This document shows, piece by piece, positions 38,209 to 46,697 of a DNA stretch of 64,000 bases. A model generated the notes under the pieces. The model saw nothing but the letters and a program-made list of their open reading frames with translations, was not told where the DNA came from and made no database searches. Source of the DNA: an uncultured Arachnia sp. GTDB taxonomy: Bacteria; Actinomycetota; Actinomycetes; Propionibacteriales; Propionibacteriaceae. The stretch's first letter is position 1, and each line of letters begins with the position of its first letter. The stretch lies in NCBI GenBank assembly GCA_947493705.1, contig CANLSH010000015.1:1-64000 (forward strand). The letters are read 5' to 3'. The position numbers were made by a program, and so were the translations under genes.

Positions 38209-39213
38209 ATGGAATACCGAAAGCTTGGGAATTCTGGCTTCAAAGTAAGTGCGGTGACATATGGAAACTGGCTGACACATGCGTCGCAAGTGGAAAATGA
38301 TCGTGCCCACGCCTGTGTGAGGGCGGCGCTTGATGCAGGTATCACCACCTTTGACACAGCGGACGTCTACGCCAACACCGCTGCAGAGACCGTCCTCGGC
38401 GATGCACTCAGGGGTGAGCGTCGCGAGTCGCTGGAGATTTTCACCAAGGTCTACTTCCCCACAGGCCCCATGGGCCCCAATGACACCGGCCTGTCGCGCA
38501 AGCACATCATGGACAGCATCGACGGCTCCCTGTCACGGCTGCAGACGGATTACGTCGACCTCTACCAAGCACACCGCTACGATCACGAGACGCCGCTTCA
38601 GGAGACAATGCAGGCGTTCGCCGACATCGTGCGCCAGGGCAAGGCCCTCTACATCGGGGTCAGCGAATGGGATGCAGAGCAGTTGCGCGCGGGGCATGAA
38701 TTGGCTCGGGAACTGGGGTTCCAGCTCGTCAGCAACCAGCCGCAGTACTCGGCGCTGTGGCGGGTCATTGAGGAGAAGGTGGTGCCCACTTCAGAGGAAC
38801 TCGGCATGTCGCAGGTGGTGTGGTCACCCATGGCTCAGGGGGTGCTGAGCGGCAAGTACAAGCCCGGACAGCCAGTCCCCGAGGGCAGCCGCGCCACGGA
38901 TGAGAAGGGTGGTCAGAAGATGATCGAGCGCTGGATGCGCGACGAAGTTCTGACGGCCGTCCAGAAGCTCCAGCCTGTTGCTGATGGTTTGGACATCACC
39001 ATGGCGCAGCTCGCCATCGCGTGGGTGCTGCAGAATCCGAACGTGGCAACGGCCATCATTGGGGCGTCCAAGCCGGAGCAGATCGCGCCCAGTGCCGAAA
39101 TCTCCGGCCTGGAGCTGAGCGAGGACGTGATGACCACGATTGATGAGGCACTGGCTGACGTGATCGAGAGAGATCCTGCGCTGACGGAGTCACCCAAGCA
39201 GCGCCTGGTCTGA
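38209..39213 (+). CDS. Aldo/keto reductase, Kv-beta-like
   Basis: 334-residue NADPH-dependent oxidoreductase of the AKR superfamily (voltage-gated-channel beta-subunit/YghZ-like group). Catalytic residues are visible: Asp-Tyr in FDTADVYANTAAE, lysine in EIFTKVYFP and histidine in LYQAHRYD; the cofactor segment is AIIGASKPEQI. It reduces carbonyls; substrate unknown. ATG at 38209 has GGAAGG 8 nt upstream. It ends convergently with the ferritin gene. Confidence 0.9.
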   Translation: MEYRKLGNSGFKVSAVTYGNWLTHASQVENDRAHACVRAALDAGITTFDTADVYANTAAETVLGDALRGERRESLEIFTKVYFPTGPMGPNDTGLSRKHIMDSIDGSLSRLQTDYVDLYQAHRYDHETPLQETMQAFADIVRQGKALYIGVSEWDAEQLRAGHELARELGFQLVSNQPQYSALWRVIEEKVVPTSEELGMSQVVWSPMAQGVLSGKYKPGQPVPEGSRATDEKGGQKMIERWMRDEVLTAVQKLQPVADGLDITMAQLAIAWVLQNPNVATAIIGASKPEQIAPSAEISGLELSEDVMTTIDEALADVIERDPALTESPKQRLV

Positions 39214-39268
39214 CGCGGCATTGGAAGGCGGGGGGATCAGCATCCCTCCGCTTTGTGCCAAGTGGTTC

Positions 39269-39787
39269 TCAGTTCTTCGAGGGCGCGCCGACTGCCCCGG
39301 GGCGTCGGCCGAGCTCGGCGTCAAGGCGGATCAAGCCACTGCCGTCCTCGCCGATCAATGTGATGCGGGCGATGATGGCGGACACCGTCGCCTCCTCCTC
39401 AAGCTGTTCCTCGATAAACCAGTTGAGAAGTGGGAGGGAATCAATGTCTCCGGTGCGCTGTGCCAGCCGGTAGATCTCGCGGATGGATTCAGACACCTTC
39501 TTCTCGTGTGCGAGGGCCGCTTCGAAAGCCTCCAGCACGGTGTCTGCGTGCGTGCCGGAAGGGCGTAGCGCCTGGATGAGTGGCGTGGCACCGCGATCCA
39601 ACATGTGATCGACGAATTTGGCGGCATGGACCTGCTCCTCCTCCGCCTGGGCAGTGAACCATCCGGCGATCCCGGGCAGGTCTTTGGCTGCCATGTCGAT
39701 GGACAGCTGGCGGTAGACAACCGCTGCCTCGAACTCCATCGTCACCTGATCATTGAAGGCCTGTTCCAACTCATCTGTGAGATCCAT
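39269..39787 (-). CDS. Ferritin
   Basis: 172-residue non-haem bacterial ferritin. Diiron ferroxidase ligands are visible in FEAAVVYRQLS (first helix) and EEEQVHAAKFVDHML (E-x2-H), with the third-helix region NWFIEEQLEEEATV. Assembles into a 24-mer that oxidises and stores iron. ATG at 39787. Separate transcription unit between the aldo/keto reductase and the divergent wecB. Confidence 0.93.
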   Translation of the reverse strand: MDLTDELEQAFNDQVTMEFEAAVVYRQLSIDMAAKDLPGIAGWFTAQAEEEQVHAAKFVDHMLDRGATPLIQALRPSGTHADTVLEAFEAALAHEKKVSESIREIYRLAQRTGDIDSLPLLNWFIEEQLEEEATVSAIIARITLIGEDGSGLIRLDAELGRRPGAVGAPSKN

Positions 39788-39878
39788 GGCACCAACCTAC
39801 TCCCGAGAACGCGCCGGGTAGGGCCGTACCACAGCCTGTGGATAGGGTGATCGGACGGACAGCTCTGAGGGAGATGTG

Positions 39879-41030
39879 ATGAAACACGTCATGGTCATCT
39901 ACGGCACCCGCCCCGAGGCGGTCAAGATGGCTCCCCTGATCCGGGCGCTGGAAGCTTCCCCTGTGCTCACCCCCATCGTCGTCAGTACGGGTCAGCACCG
40001 CGAGATGATGGACCAGGTGAACGCGTGGTTCGGCATCACACCAGATCTGGATCTGAAGGTGTTCAAGCACGGCGCGACACTGACAGAGCTGGCAGCGCGA
40101 ATCCTGGAAAAGTTGCCGCAGATCCTCAGTGAACGTCGCCCGGATGCCGTGGTGGTGCAGGGCGACACGACGACGGTGGCCATCGCCGCCATTGCCTGTT
40201 TCTACCACAACATTCCCGTCGCGCACCTGGAGGCAGGTCTGCGTTCCGGAGACATCCACTCACCTTTCCCGGAGGAGGCGAACCGGAAGCTGGCGGGCCA
40301 GGTCACCTCCCTGCACCTGGCACCCACGACCCTGTCCCGCGACAACCTGTTGCGCGAGGGCCTCGACCCAGCGCTCATCAGCGTGGTGGGGAACACGGTG
40401 ATCGATGCGCTCCACTGGACGGCGGAGAAAGAGATCACTTTCAGCGACCCCCGCATTGCCGCGCTGGCGGAGGAGGAGCGCCGCATTGTCCTGCTCACCA
40501 CTCACCGCAGGGAGAACCTCGGGGAACCCATGCGCAGGATCGGCCGCGCCGTGGCGCACCTCGCCGCGGCCCGCCCGGACACCGTCTTCGTCTTCCCAGC
40601 ACACAAGAACCCGAAGGTGCGCGACGAGATCCTGCCGCTCTTCAAGGACCAAGACAACATCGTGGTGTGTGAACCCCTGGACTATGCCGAGTTCGTGCAC
40701 GTCCAGAAGCTGTCCTACCTGATTCTCACCGACTCCGGGGGAGTGCAGGAGGAAGCCCCCAGCCTGGGCAAGCCGGTTCTGGTCCTGCGGGAGAACACCG
40801 AACGGCCAGAGGCTGTGGAGGCAGGGACGGTCAAGTTGATCGGCACACTCACCGAGACAATCATTGCTGAGGTGGATGCGCTGCTGGATGACCCGGCTGC
40901 GTACAAGGCCATGTCCACAGCGGTCAATCCCTATGGTGACGGGCTGGCCGGTGAGCGCTCAGCAGCCGCCATCGCCGAACTGCTCAACGTGGGCAAGCGT
41001 CTGGAGGAGTTCCAGATCAAGCTCGGCTGA
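39879..41030 (+). CDS. wecB: UDP-N-acetylglucosamine 2-epimerase (non-hydrolysing)
   Basis: 383-residue enzyme interconverting UDP-GlcNAc and UDP-ManNAc. Motifs: IYGTRPEAVKMAPLI, VVVQGDTTTVA, HLEAGLRSGD, LLTTHRRENLGEP, and the C-terminal nucleotide site TDSGGVQEEAPSLGKPVLV. ATG at 39879 lies 5 nt after GAGGGAG. It supplies UDP-ManNAc, which the WecC at 59.1-60.3 kb would oxidise to UDP-ManNAc uronate. It marks the left edge of the glycan locus. Confidence 0.95.
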   Translation: MKHVMVIYGTRPEAVKMAPLIRALEASPVLTPIVVSTGQHREMMDQVNAWFGITPDLDLKVFKHGATLTELAARILEKLPQILSERRPDAVVVQGDTTTVAIAAIACFYHNIPVAHLEAGLRSGDIHSPFPEEANRKLAGQVTSLHLAPTTLSRDNLLREGLDPALISVVGNTVIDALHWTAEKEITFSDPRIAALAEEERRIVLLTTHRRENLGEPMRRIGRAVAHLAAARPDTVFVFPAHKNPKVRDEILPLFKDQDNIVVCEPLDYAEFVHVQKLSYLILTDSGGVQEEAPSLGKPVLVLRENTERPEAVEAGTVKLIGTLTETIIAEVDALLDDPAAYKAMSTAVNPYGDGLAGERSAAAIAELLNVGKRLEEFQIKLG

Positions 41031-41158
41031 GCCGATCTGGCGCCGCTGCTGTTCGCGGCCACGTGTTTCGTCGAGCATGAGACGGATCCACGTGTGCTCA
41101 GTCTTTTCGAAGACCCAGTTCTCGATGGCCGGGGGCGGGTCTGGGTTGATCTTTCCGT

Positions 41159-41260
41159 TCATCGAGTAGCGGCTGGCGAGGGACGAGCCTGCCGCGTGTC
41201 GAGATGTCGTCAGTTCGCGTGCAACGTCTCGACACGCTCGCTGGCGCTCGCTACTCGACG
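41159..41260. repeat. REP-like inverted repeat, copy 2
   Basis: Large imperfect inverted repeat: left arm TCGAGTAGCGGCTGGCGAG...CGTGTCGAGA, right arm TCTCGACACG...CTGGCGCTCGCTACTCGA. The block order matches the repeat at 1-85. It lies between convergent wecB and the unknown protein gene, where it could fold into a long hairpin ending both transcripts. The rest of the 249-bp gap (41031-41158) has no evident gene. Confidence 0.6.
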
Positions 41261-41279
41261 GGCAGTGCGGGGGTCGCGC

Positions 41280-42269
41280 TTACCACTCAATGGGAGGGAC
41301 GGCGCTCCCGGCCACCCGCCTGCGTGACGCCGTGCGGGACAGTCGTCGGACCGCGCCGTACCTGCGTGCCTGGTTCCAGTCGAGCATGGCGGAGCCCGTC
41401 AGCAGTTCATACATCTCGAGGAACTCTTCGAGGACACGGAATCCGGGCGTCGAAGCTTCGAGGGCGAGATCCACCCAGTGCAGGGCGTCCTCTGACAGGA
41501 CGGCCGAGCGGCGCCACGGGTGGACGACGGCGAGATCGCCCCCCAGCAGTCGTGACAGTGAAGCGTACACATGAGATTCGAAGGCGAAACTCGAATCCGC
41601 GTCGAACTCCACGACGATCGAACTCAGCCAACTCGGCTTCTCCCAGTTGTCGCCGACGCTGTCTCCAACAAGTGTGCCCGTGATGAGGACGGCTCCTCGT
41701 AGCGGGCCCGCGCACGAGATGTGGGCGCCACCCTCTGCGCTGGTGAAACGTCCCGCCTCTGCGGTACGCAGACCCTCGAGAACCACATCCCATCGCGAGT
41801 CGCCCGGATCCTTGCTCAGGTCAGTGACCGCGAGCGTGTGAGCCAACGCGGCGAGTTCAGGGCGACCTATCACCTCAGCAATCTGGTCGACCGCTGAGGA
41901 GGCACCGTCGACGTGGACGACAGTGACGTTGCGATAGTGACGCTGTGCCAGCTCTATGCGTTGTTCAACGTAGCGCGCATGGGCTGTCACTCCCGCGATC
42001 CGCGCCTGGTGCTCGGGCGGCGGCACGTGTTCCACAGGCCAACTGAAACGCCGTACGCTCTGGAAGACGGGAAACTCTGTGAAAAGCACGATCCGGAACG
42101 TCGGTGACACCGACTGCAGGATCCCCACCCCTGCGGCCTCCGCCTCAACCCTGAGAGGCGGCAACCCGTGAATGTGCAGCAGGATGGTGGGCATGGTGGC
42201 TTTGTCCGAGATGCCTTCCAGCAGCGCGTTGTGAGGGACAATCCGTCCCGATGGCCCTGCCTCCGTCAT
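41280..42269 (-). CDS. Unknown protein of the glycan locus
   Basis: 329 residues, not recognised. The N-terminus reads like a Rossmann-type start (PTILLHIHGLPPLRVEAEAAG, RIVLFTEFPVF), followed by helical sequence, then a beta-rich middle (GAHISCAGPLRGAVLITGTLV, SSIVVEFDADSSFAFESHVYA) and an Arg-rich C-terminus. No signal peptide or membrane helix is apparent. ATG at 42269 overlaps the stop of the restored upstream glycosyltransferase frame as ATGA, so the two are co-translated and probably act together. The pieces could belong to a degenerate glycosyltransferase, but I would not assign that. Confidence 0.6.
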   Translation of the reverse strand: MTEAGPSGRIVPHNALLEGISDKATMPTILLHIHGLPPLRVEAEAAGVGILQSVSPTFRIVLFTEFPVFQSVRRFSWPVEHVPPPEHQARIAGVTAHARYVEQRIELAQRHYRNVTVVHVDGASSAVDQIAEVIGRPELAALAHTLAVTDLSKDPGDSRWDVVLEGLRTAEAGRFTSAEGGAHISCAGPLRGAVLITGTLVGDSVGDNWEKPSWLSSIVVEFDADSSFAFESHVYASLSRLLGGDLAVVHPWRRSAVLSEDALHWVDLALEASTPGFRVLEEFLEMYELLTGSAMLDWNQARRYGAVRRLSRTASRRRVAGSAVPPIEW

Positions 42270-44538
42270 GGCCGGGCCCCCTTCGCGTGTTGACGTGCTC
42301 GCCAGGCACCAAGAACGAGCCTGGCCGCCTCAACAGTTCCGTTCTCGTCACCCAGTTCGGCCAATCGCTGCGCAATCGCGGACCTCGTCGTGTCGTCGCA
42401 CATCTGGTCGACGGCGTCATGGATGCCGACGGTGTCGTCGCCAACGCTCGCAGCCCATAGCCGACGTCAGCTGCCCAGCGCGCTCGGGCGTCCTGATCGT
42501 CGGTCATCATGTCCGTGTTCGGGATCCATATCGTGGGGAGAGCGCCAGTCATCCACTCCGAGAACGAGTTGTACCCATTGGCCGAGACCGCAAAGTCGAA
42601 TGCATGTGTGTAACGGGACAAGGGAAAGGTGCTGATGGTACGAGAGTTTGCGACGGCGTCGTTCACGGAGATCGGGGCCTTTGTCAGGATCGTTTCCCAC
42701 TGTGGGTGGCGCTGAATGGCCGCCAGCACCACCGACAACGTTGATGTGAGGTCCTTCGCGTTCCCCACCCCGAGAGTTATCAGAGCGAGCCTGCGATCGG
42801 GGATGTCATCAAGACCGAGTTCGGCCAGAGCTTGCTCGCGGGGAAGAATCTCCGGTGCCGACAGGACCGTCATGGGTGCCACCCCCACCGCCGCATCATT
42901 GGCGCGTGTCGTGGCACCCTGGTCGTAGTCCCGTGCATGTTCACCCGGTTCGATGATGAGGTCAAAATGCGGCGCATTCGCGAGCTGGTGTGCAGTGATG
43001 TGTGGTTTCCACATACCGCGCCGCACCCAGACGCTCATGACGTCCCTTTCGGCGAACGCTGCGGTCATGCCACGGTACGGCGCCGTCCCGTCGAACAGCA
43101 CAATCTTGGCGTCGTAGTGGTCAATGGCAGCTAGGATGCGCTCGTTGAGGTACGCGTGCCACAGACCGCCCGTGGTTCCGATCGCGGAGCTGTAGGGCAC
43201 GTACTCGTACGGAAAACCGGCGGCGGAGACGACGTTGACGCCCTGTGACATGGAGAAGAACACGGGGCTGAAGTGCTCAGCAGCGACGCGGGCCAGACCA
43301 AGCATTCGCGTGAGATGACCCATGCCATTGCCGTTGCTGGTCACAAAGAGTGCTCGGGGGCGTTGATCAACCTGAAATCGGCTGACGGGTAGCTGTTGGC
43401 CGGTGCTCAGGATCTGGGACGGGAGTTTCAGTACGGGTTCAGGAACACTTCGCTCGACCGGCATGGAAGGCTTCGAGCTCTGAGGACTCGCCCGGAGGGC
43501 GCGCATGCGCTCGACGTGCACATCGGGTCCGTGGGCCCTTGCGAAGTCCTGACCGATCGCTGACTGTGCCAGGAAGTCGCGGTCTCCAGCACGGAACTCG
43601 TCGATGATGCGCTGAACATCTGATGGGTGCCCGTAGACCGCCGCATCACCATAAGTCACGCGCAGGTACTCGGGGAGGATGACGACAGCGCCACTCCACA
43701 ACGCCTCCATGATGGCCCGGCCGAAAGCCTCGAACATGTCCGAGCGGTGAAAGTAGACCCAGAAGTCGATCTCTTGCAGAAAATCCATGGGCGCCATCGA
43801 CCCGAATCGATGGATAGTCCAGTTCTCCGGCCGATAACCGAGCGCGTCGATCGCAGGGTTGGCACCTCCCAGGATGGAGACGTCGTAGTCTCCGGTGACC
43901 GGGTACGCAGACACAATGTCCTCAGCCACCTCAGGCCATTTCTCGCGCTGGGGACGGGAGTGCCGTCCAATGCGGGGCCTGTCGGCGTCGAAACCCTGAC
44001 GAACAGGAAGATCGTCACGCAGCGCGATGATGTTGGACCAGTCGTACGGCAGCACCGAGACTTCGTCGGTGAAGGACTCAAGTGACTGGCGCACCACCGG
44101 TCCGATGGGAGCCCACGTTGGCGTCACCCCCAGACGCCTTCTGATGGCATCTGTGATGGCAACGACGTCGTACTCGGCACTGCCATCGGGACGCACCGCC
44201 GCCTGGTTGGCAATCATGACGGCCTGGTCCACGCGGACGTGCCGCGACAGGTCCGGGATCGATTCAGCCGCGCTGGGGTGACGCAGCAGCGCTATCCGTG
44301 CGTGCAGCGGCGTCGCCGGCATGACGGGCTCCACCTGCTGCGGCGACAACGCACCGGTGATGATGGGTGCCCAGGCTCGGATCCGTGTCCGTGATTCGGA
44401 GGAGAGCCGGCTGTTGCAGTGCACCAACCCTGTACGAAGACCCATCTCCTTGTGTACTGCAAGCTCTTGGGCGTTGCTGTGGTTGGTGCCTCCTGGTAGC
44501 CGGAAGTCGCTGATCATCAGAGCGTCCAGTTCGAGCAT
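42266..44538 (-). CDS. Two-module glycosyltransferase, frameshifted near C-terminus
   Basis: The intact product would be about 757 residues with two GT-B-like modules. Module A (about 1-345) has SDFRLPGGTNHSNAQEL, EIDFWVYFHRSDMFEAFGRA and IMEALWSGAVVILPE (GT4-like E-x7-E region). Module B (about 390-757) has FVTSNGNGMGHLTR, LFDGTAPYRG, VRRGMWK, NGYNSFSEWMTG and DDQDARARWA (MurG/MGT-like). As sequenced, the frame runs on to 42145, but near 42443 it departs from the homologous sequence; shifting by one base restores GDDTVGIHDAVDQMCDD and a stop at 42266-42268 that overlaps the next start as ATGA. A 1-nt deletion or sequencing error is therefore likely. It starts directly after the upstream stop (TAG-ATG). 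Confidence 0.75.
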
Positions 44539-45042
44539 CTAGTGCACCCCGTCGTTTCGGTTGGCGAGGAGATGAACCAGGAACATCTCCAGATCACGCT
44601 CGCTGAAAGGTGCCTGCCGTTGCGGGCTGTCCTCACGGCGCGCAGGAACCTCCCGCACCATGGCATCCAACGACGATTGGATGCCCGCCAGGCGCTCGGA
44701 GCAGTCGTGTAAGTGAAGCTCGGCCGTCATCTCCTGAGTCATCCTGTTATTGATCTGCACACAACGCTGCTCGGCCTGCGCGACGAGGTGCTGCACCTCC
44801 AGGAGCTTGGCATCGTGGCGTCGCAGTGACTTGGCAACGGCCGGGGCGTTGCGCTGGTGCAAAATTATGACCGCGAGCGTCAGCAGCAGCACAGCGGAGC
44901 CGATGAGCAGCAACGCCAGGATCGGCTCGGCAAGAGCGAAACTCGTAGCTGCCGCAACCAGCGCGACGGCGGTGAAGGCGACGGATAGGACAATGATTCT
45001 CGACTGCAGAAGATGGCTGAGCCCGGCCGTTCGGCGGCTCAT
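44539..45042 (-). CDS. Membrane-hairpin/coiled-coil protein
   Basis: 167 residues. Two adjacent transmembrane helices (about 15-38, IIVLSVAFTAVALVAAATSF, and 41-63, ILALLLIGSAVLLLTLAVII) are followed by a cytoplasmic helical, coiled-coil-prone stretch (about 70-130, LRRHDAKLLEVQHLVAQAEQ) and a polar tail. The same arrangement forms the N-termini of the 1410-residue glycosyltransferase, the methyltransferase at 50.9 kb and the 54.3-kb protein. Start ATG 45042 has AGAGG 7 nt upstream; a GTG at 45081 is less likely. It probably tethers the downstream glycosyltransferase at the membrane. Confidence 0.6.
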   Translation of the reverse strand: MSRRTAGLSHLLQSRIIVLSVAFTAVALVAAATSFALAEPILALLLIGSAVLLLTLAVIILHQRNAPAVAKSLRRHDAKLLEVQHLVAQAEQRCVQINNRMTQEMTAELHLHDCSERLAGIQSSLDAMVREVPARREDSPQRQAPFSERDLEMFLVHLLANRNDGVH

Positions 45043-45437
45043 TGCCCCACCTCTGGAGAAGTGGCTTGCCAATGTCTCCACCCACGCGCAATCGTGGAGA
45101 GCTCCCGCACCCAGCGAGCGCGCTCATCATTTTGTGGCAGTGATGCGAAAACAAGCGTCATGGCGAGGGGCTTTCTGGTCCGGGTTCGGCTGTGAGTGTA
45201 GCGAGACCATCGGCAATCGCGCCCACCGCATGAGCCGTGTTGGCGGGCCGCTCTCGGTCCGGCCACTGCCAGCCGGCCCTGATCCGGGCCGGTGAACCTG
45301 TAAATGCGTTCGGCAGTTGCGAGGAATCACAGCAGTGCAGGCGCCACCTTTGCGTGCTGCCTTCCGCGTGGTCCCAATGGTGAACGTGAGCCAGCTCACA
45401 TCAGCTATCGTGTGGCCGGGTGAATGGAGGAAGTCAC
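45043..45437. other. Divergent promoter region of the glycan operons
   Basis: 395 bp between the two divergent glycan operons. It contains a 7-bp perfect stem CCGGCCC/GGGCCGG (45273-45292) and a CRP/GlxR-like palindrome (45385-45400). No gene is convincing here although short frames exist on both strands. Confidence 0.55.
45385..45400. promoter_or_regulatory. CRP/GlxR-like site upstream of glycan operon
   Basis: CGTGA-GCCAGC-TCACA matches the CRP-family consensus TGTGA-N6-TCACA with one mismatch in the half-sites; GTGAGC-CA-GCTCAC is a perfect inner palindrome. It lies 38 bp upstream of the dehydrogenase start, close to a possible -10 (TATCGT at 45406-45411), a position suited to repression. 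Assignment is by motif only. Confidence 0.45.
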
Positions 45438-46691
45438 GTGAAACGCGAAGTGACGATCATTGGGCAGGGATACGTTGGGCTGCCGTTGGCCAAGGAAGCC
45501 GCGGCTGGTGGCTGGCAAGTGCACGGCCTGGACGTGAATGAGCAGACTGCAGTGGCGCTCAATGAAGCTCGTTCGCACGTGGATGACGTGAGTGACTCTG
45601 ACGTGGCGCAGATGATTGCAGACGGCTACCGAGCTTCAACGGACCCTCAGGTCATATCGCGCTCATCGGTGGTGGTTGTCTGCGTTCCAACGCCGTTGGC
45701 AGAGGGCGGTGGTCCTGATCTCGCGGCCGTACGTGACTCGGCAGTCGCAATAGGAGCGAATCTGACCCCTGGAACACTGATCATCCTGGAGTCCACGACA
45801 TACCCGGGAACGACGGAGAACGTGCTGGTTCCCATCATTGAAGCCGAGAGCGGGATGAAAGTCGAGACGGATTTTGATGTCGCGTTCTCGCCCGAGCGGG
45901 TGAATCCCGGGGATGCCGTCTATGGCATCAAAAACACACCCAAGCTGGTGGGCGGAGTGAATTCCAGAGCCTCGCAGCGTGCCGTCGACTTCTATGCCAC
46001 ATTCATCGATACCGTCGTTGAGCTTTCCGGCCCCAAGGAGGCGGAAACCGCGAAACTGCTCGAGAACACGTTTCGGCACGTCAATATTGCGCTCGTCAAT
46101 GAGATGACGAAGTTCTGTCACGAGATGGGCATCGATATCTGGGAAGTTATCCGGGGCGCCGCCACCAAACCGTTTGGCTTCATGGAGTTCACGCCGGGTC
46201 CCGGTGTTGGTGGGCACTGCATACCGATTGATCCGAACTATCTTGCCTACGAGGTGAGAAGTCAGCTCGGATACCCGTTTCGTTTTGTTGAATTGGCGCA
46301 AGAGATAAACAACTCCATGCCGAACTACGTCGCAACCCGCATCACTTTGATGTTGAATGACGAGTCCAAGTCTGTCCGGGGCTCCAAGATCCTGCTTCTT
46401 GGTGTCACATACAAGCCGGATATTGCAGATCAGCGCGAATCGCCGTCAGTTGCCGTGGCGGATCGGCTCCGCGAACTGGGAGCTGATGTTTCCTATCACG
46501 ATCCTTTCGTGGCGGAGTGGAAACTCTCTGACACGGCACTCAGTCGAGTGGAGGATCTCGACGCCGCTCTGGCCGAAGCAGATCTCACTGTTCTGCTGCA
46601 AGCGCACTCCTCCTACGACTTCGAGACAATACAGAAACGAGCTTCCCAGTTCTTCGATACGCGGGGAAAAACCACTGGCGTCAGGCTCTGA
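45438..46691 (+). CDS. Nucleotide-sugar dehydrogenase (UDP-GlcNAc/UDP-Glc type)
   Basis: 417-residue NAD-dependent enzyme making a UDP-hexuronic acid. N-terminal Rossmann motif IIGQGYVGLPLA, the central EFTPGPGVGGHCIPIDP with the catalytic cysteine, and the C-terminal VTYKPDIADQRESPS. The sequence is closer to the WbpA/UDP-N-acetylglucosamine 6-dehydrogenase group than to the WecC at 59.1 kb, but the substrate cannot be fixed. Start GTG 45438 has GGAGG 7 nt upstream. First gene of the rightward glycan operon; 6 bp separate it from the giant glycosyltransferase. Confidence 0.9.
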   Translation: MKREVTIIGQGYVGLPLAKEAAAGGWQVHGLDVNEQTAVALNEARSHVDDVSDSDVAQMIADGYRASTDPQVISRSSVVVVCVPTPLAEGGGPDLAAVRDSAVAIGANLTPGTLIILESTTYPGTTENVLVPIIEAESGMKVETDFDVAFSPERVNPGDAVYGIKNTPKLVGGVNSRASQRAVDFYATFIDTVVELSGPKEAETAKLLENTFRHVNIALVNEMTKFCHEMGIDIWEVIRGAATKPFGFMEFTPGPGVGGHCIPIDPNYLAYEVRSQLGYPFRFVELAQEINNSMPNYVATRITLMLNDESKSVRGSKILLLGVTYKPDIADQRESPSVAVADRLRELGADVSYHDPFVAEWKLSDTALSRVEDLDAALAEADLTVLLQAHSSYDFETIQKRASQFFDTRGKTTGVRL

Positions 46692-46697
46692 CGAAGG

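Noticed and set aside
45273..45292. 7-bp GC hairpin in the divergent glycan promoter region as a terminator or riboswitch
   Set aside because: No U-tract, no upstream transcript in the right orientation, and such short GC stems are common at this base composition.
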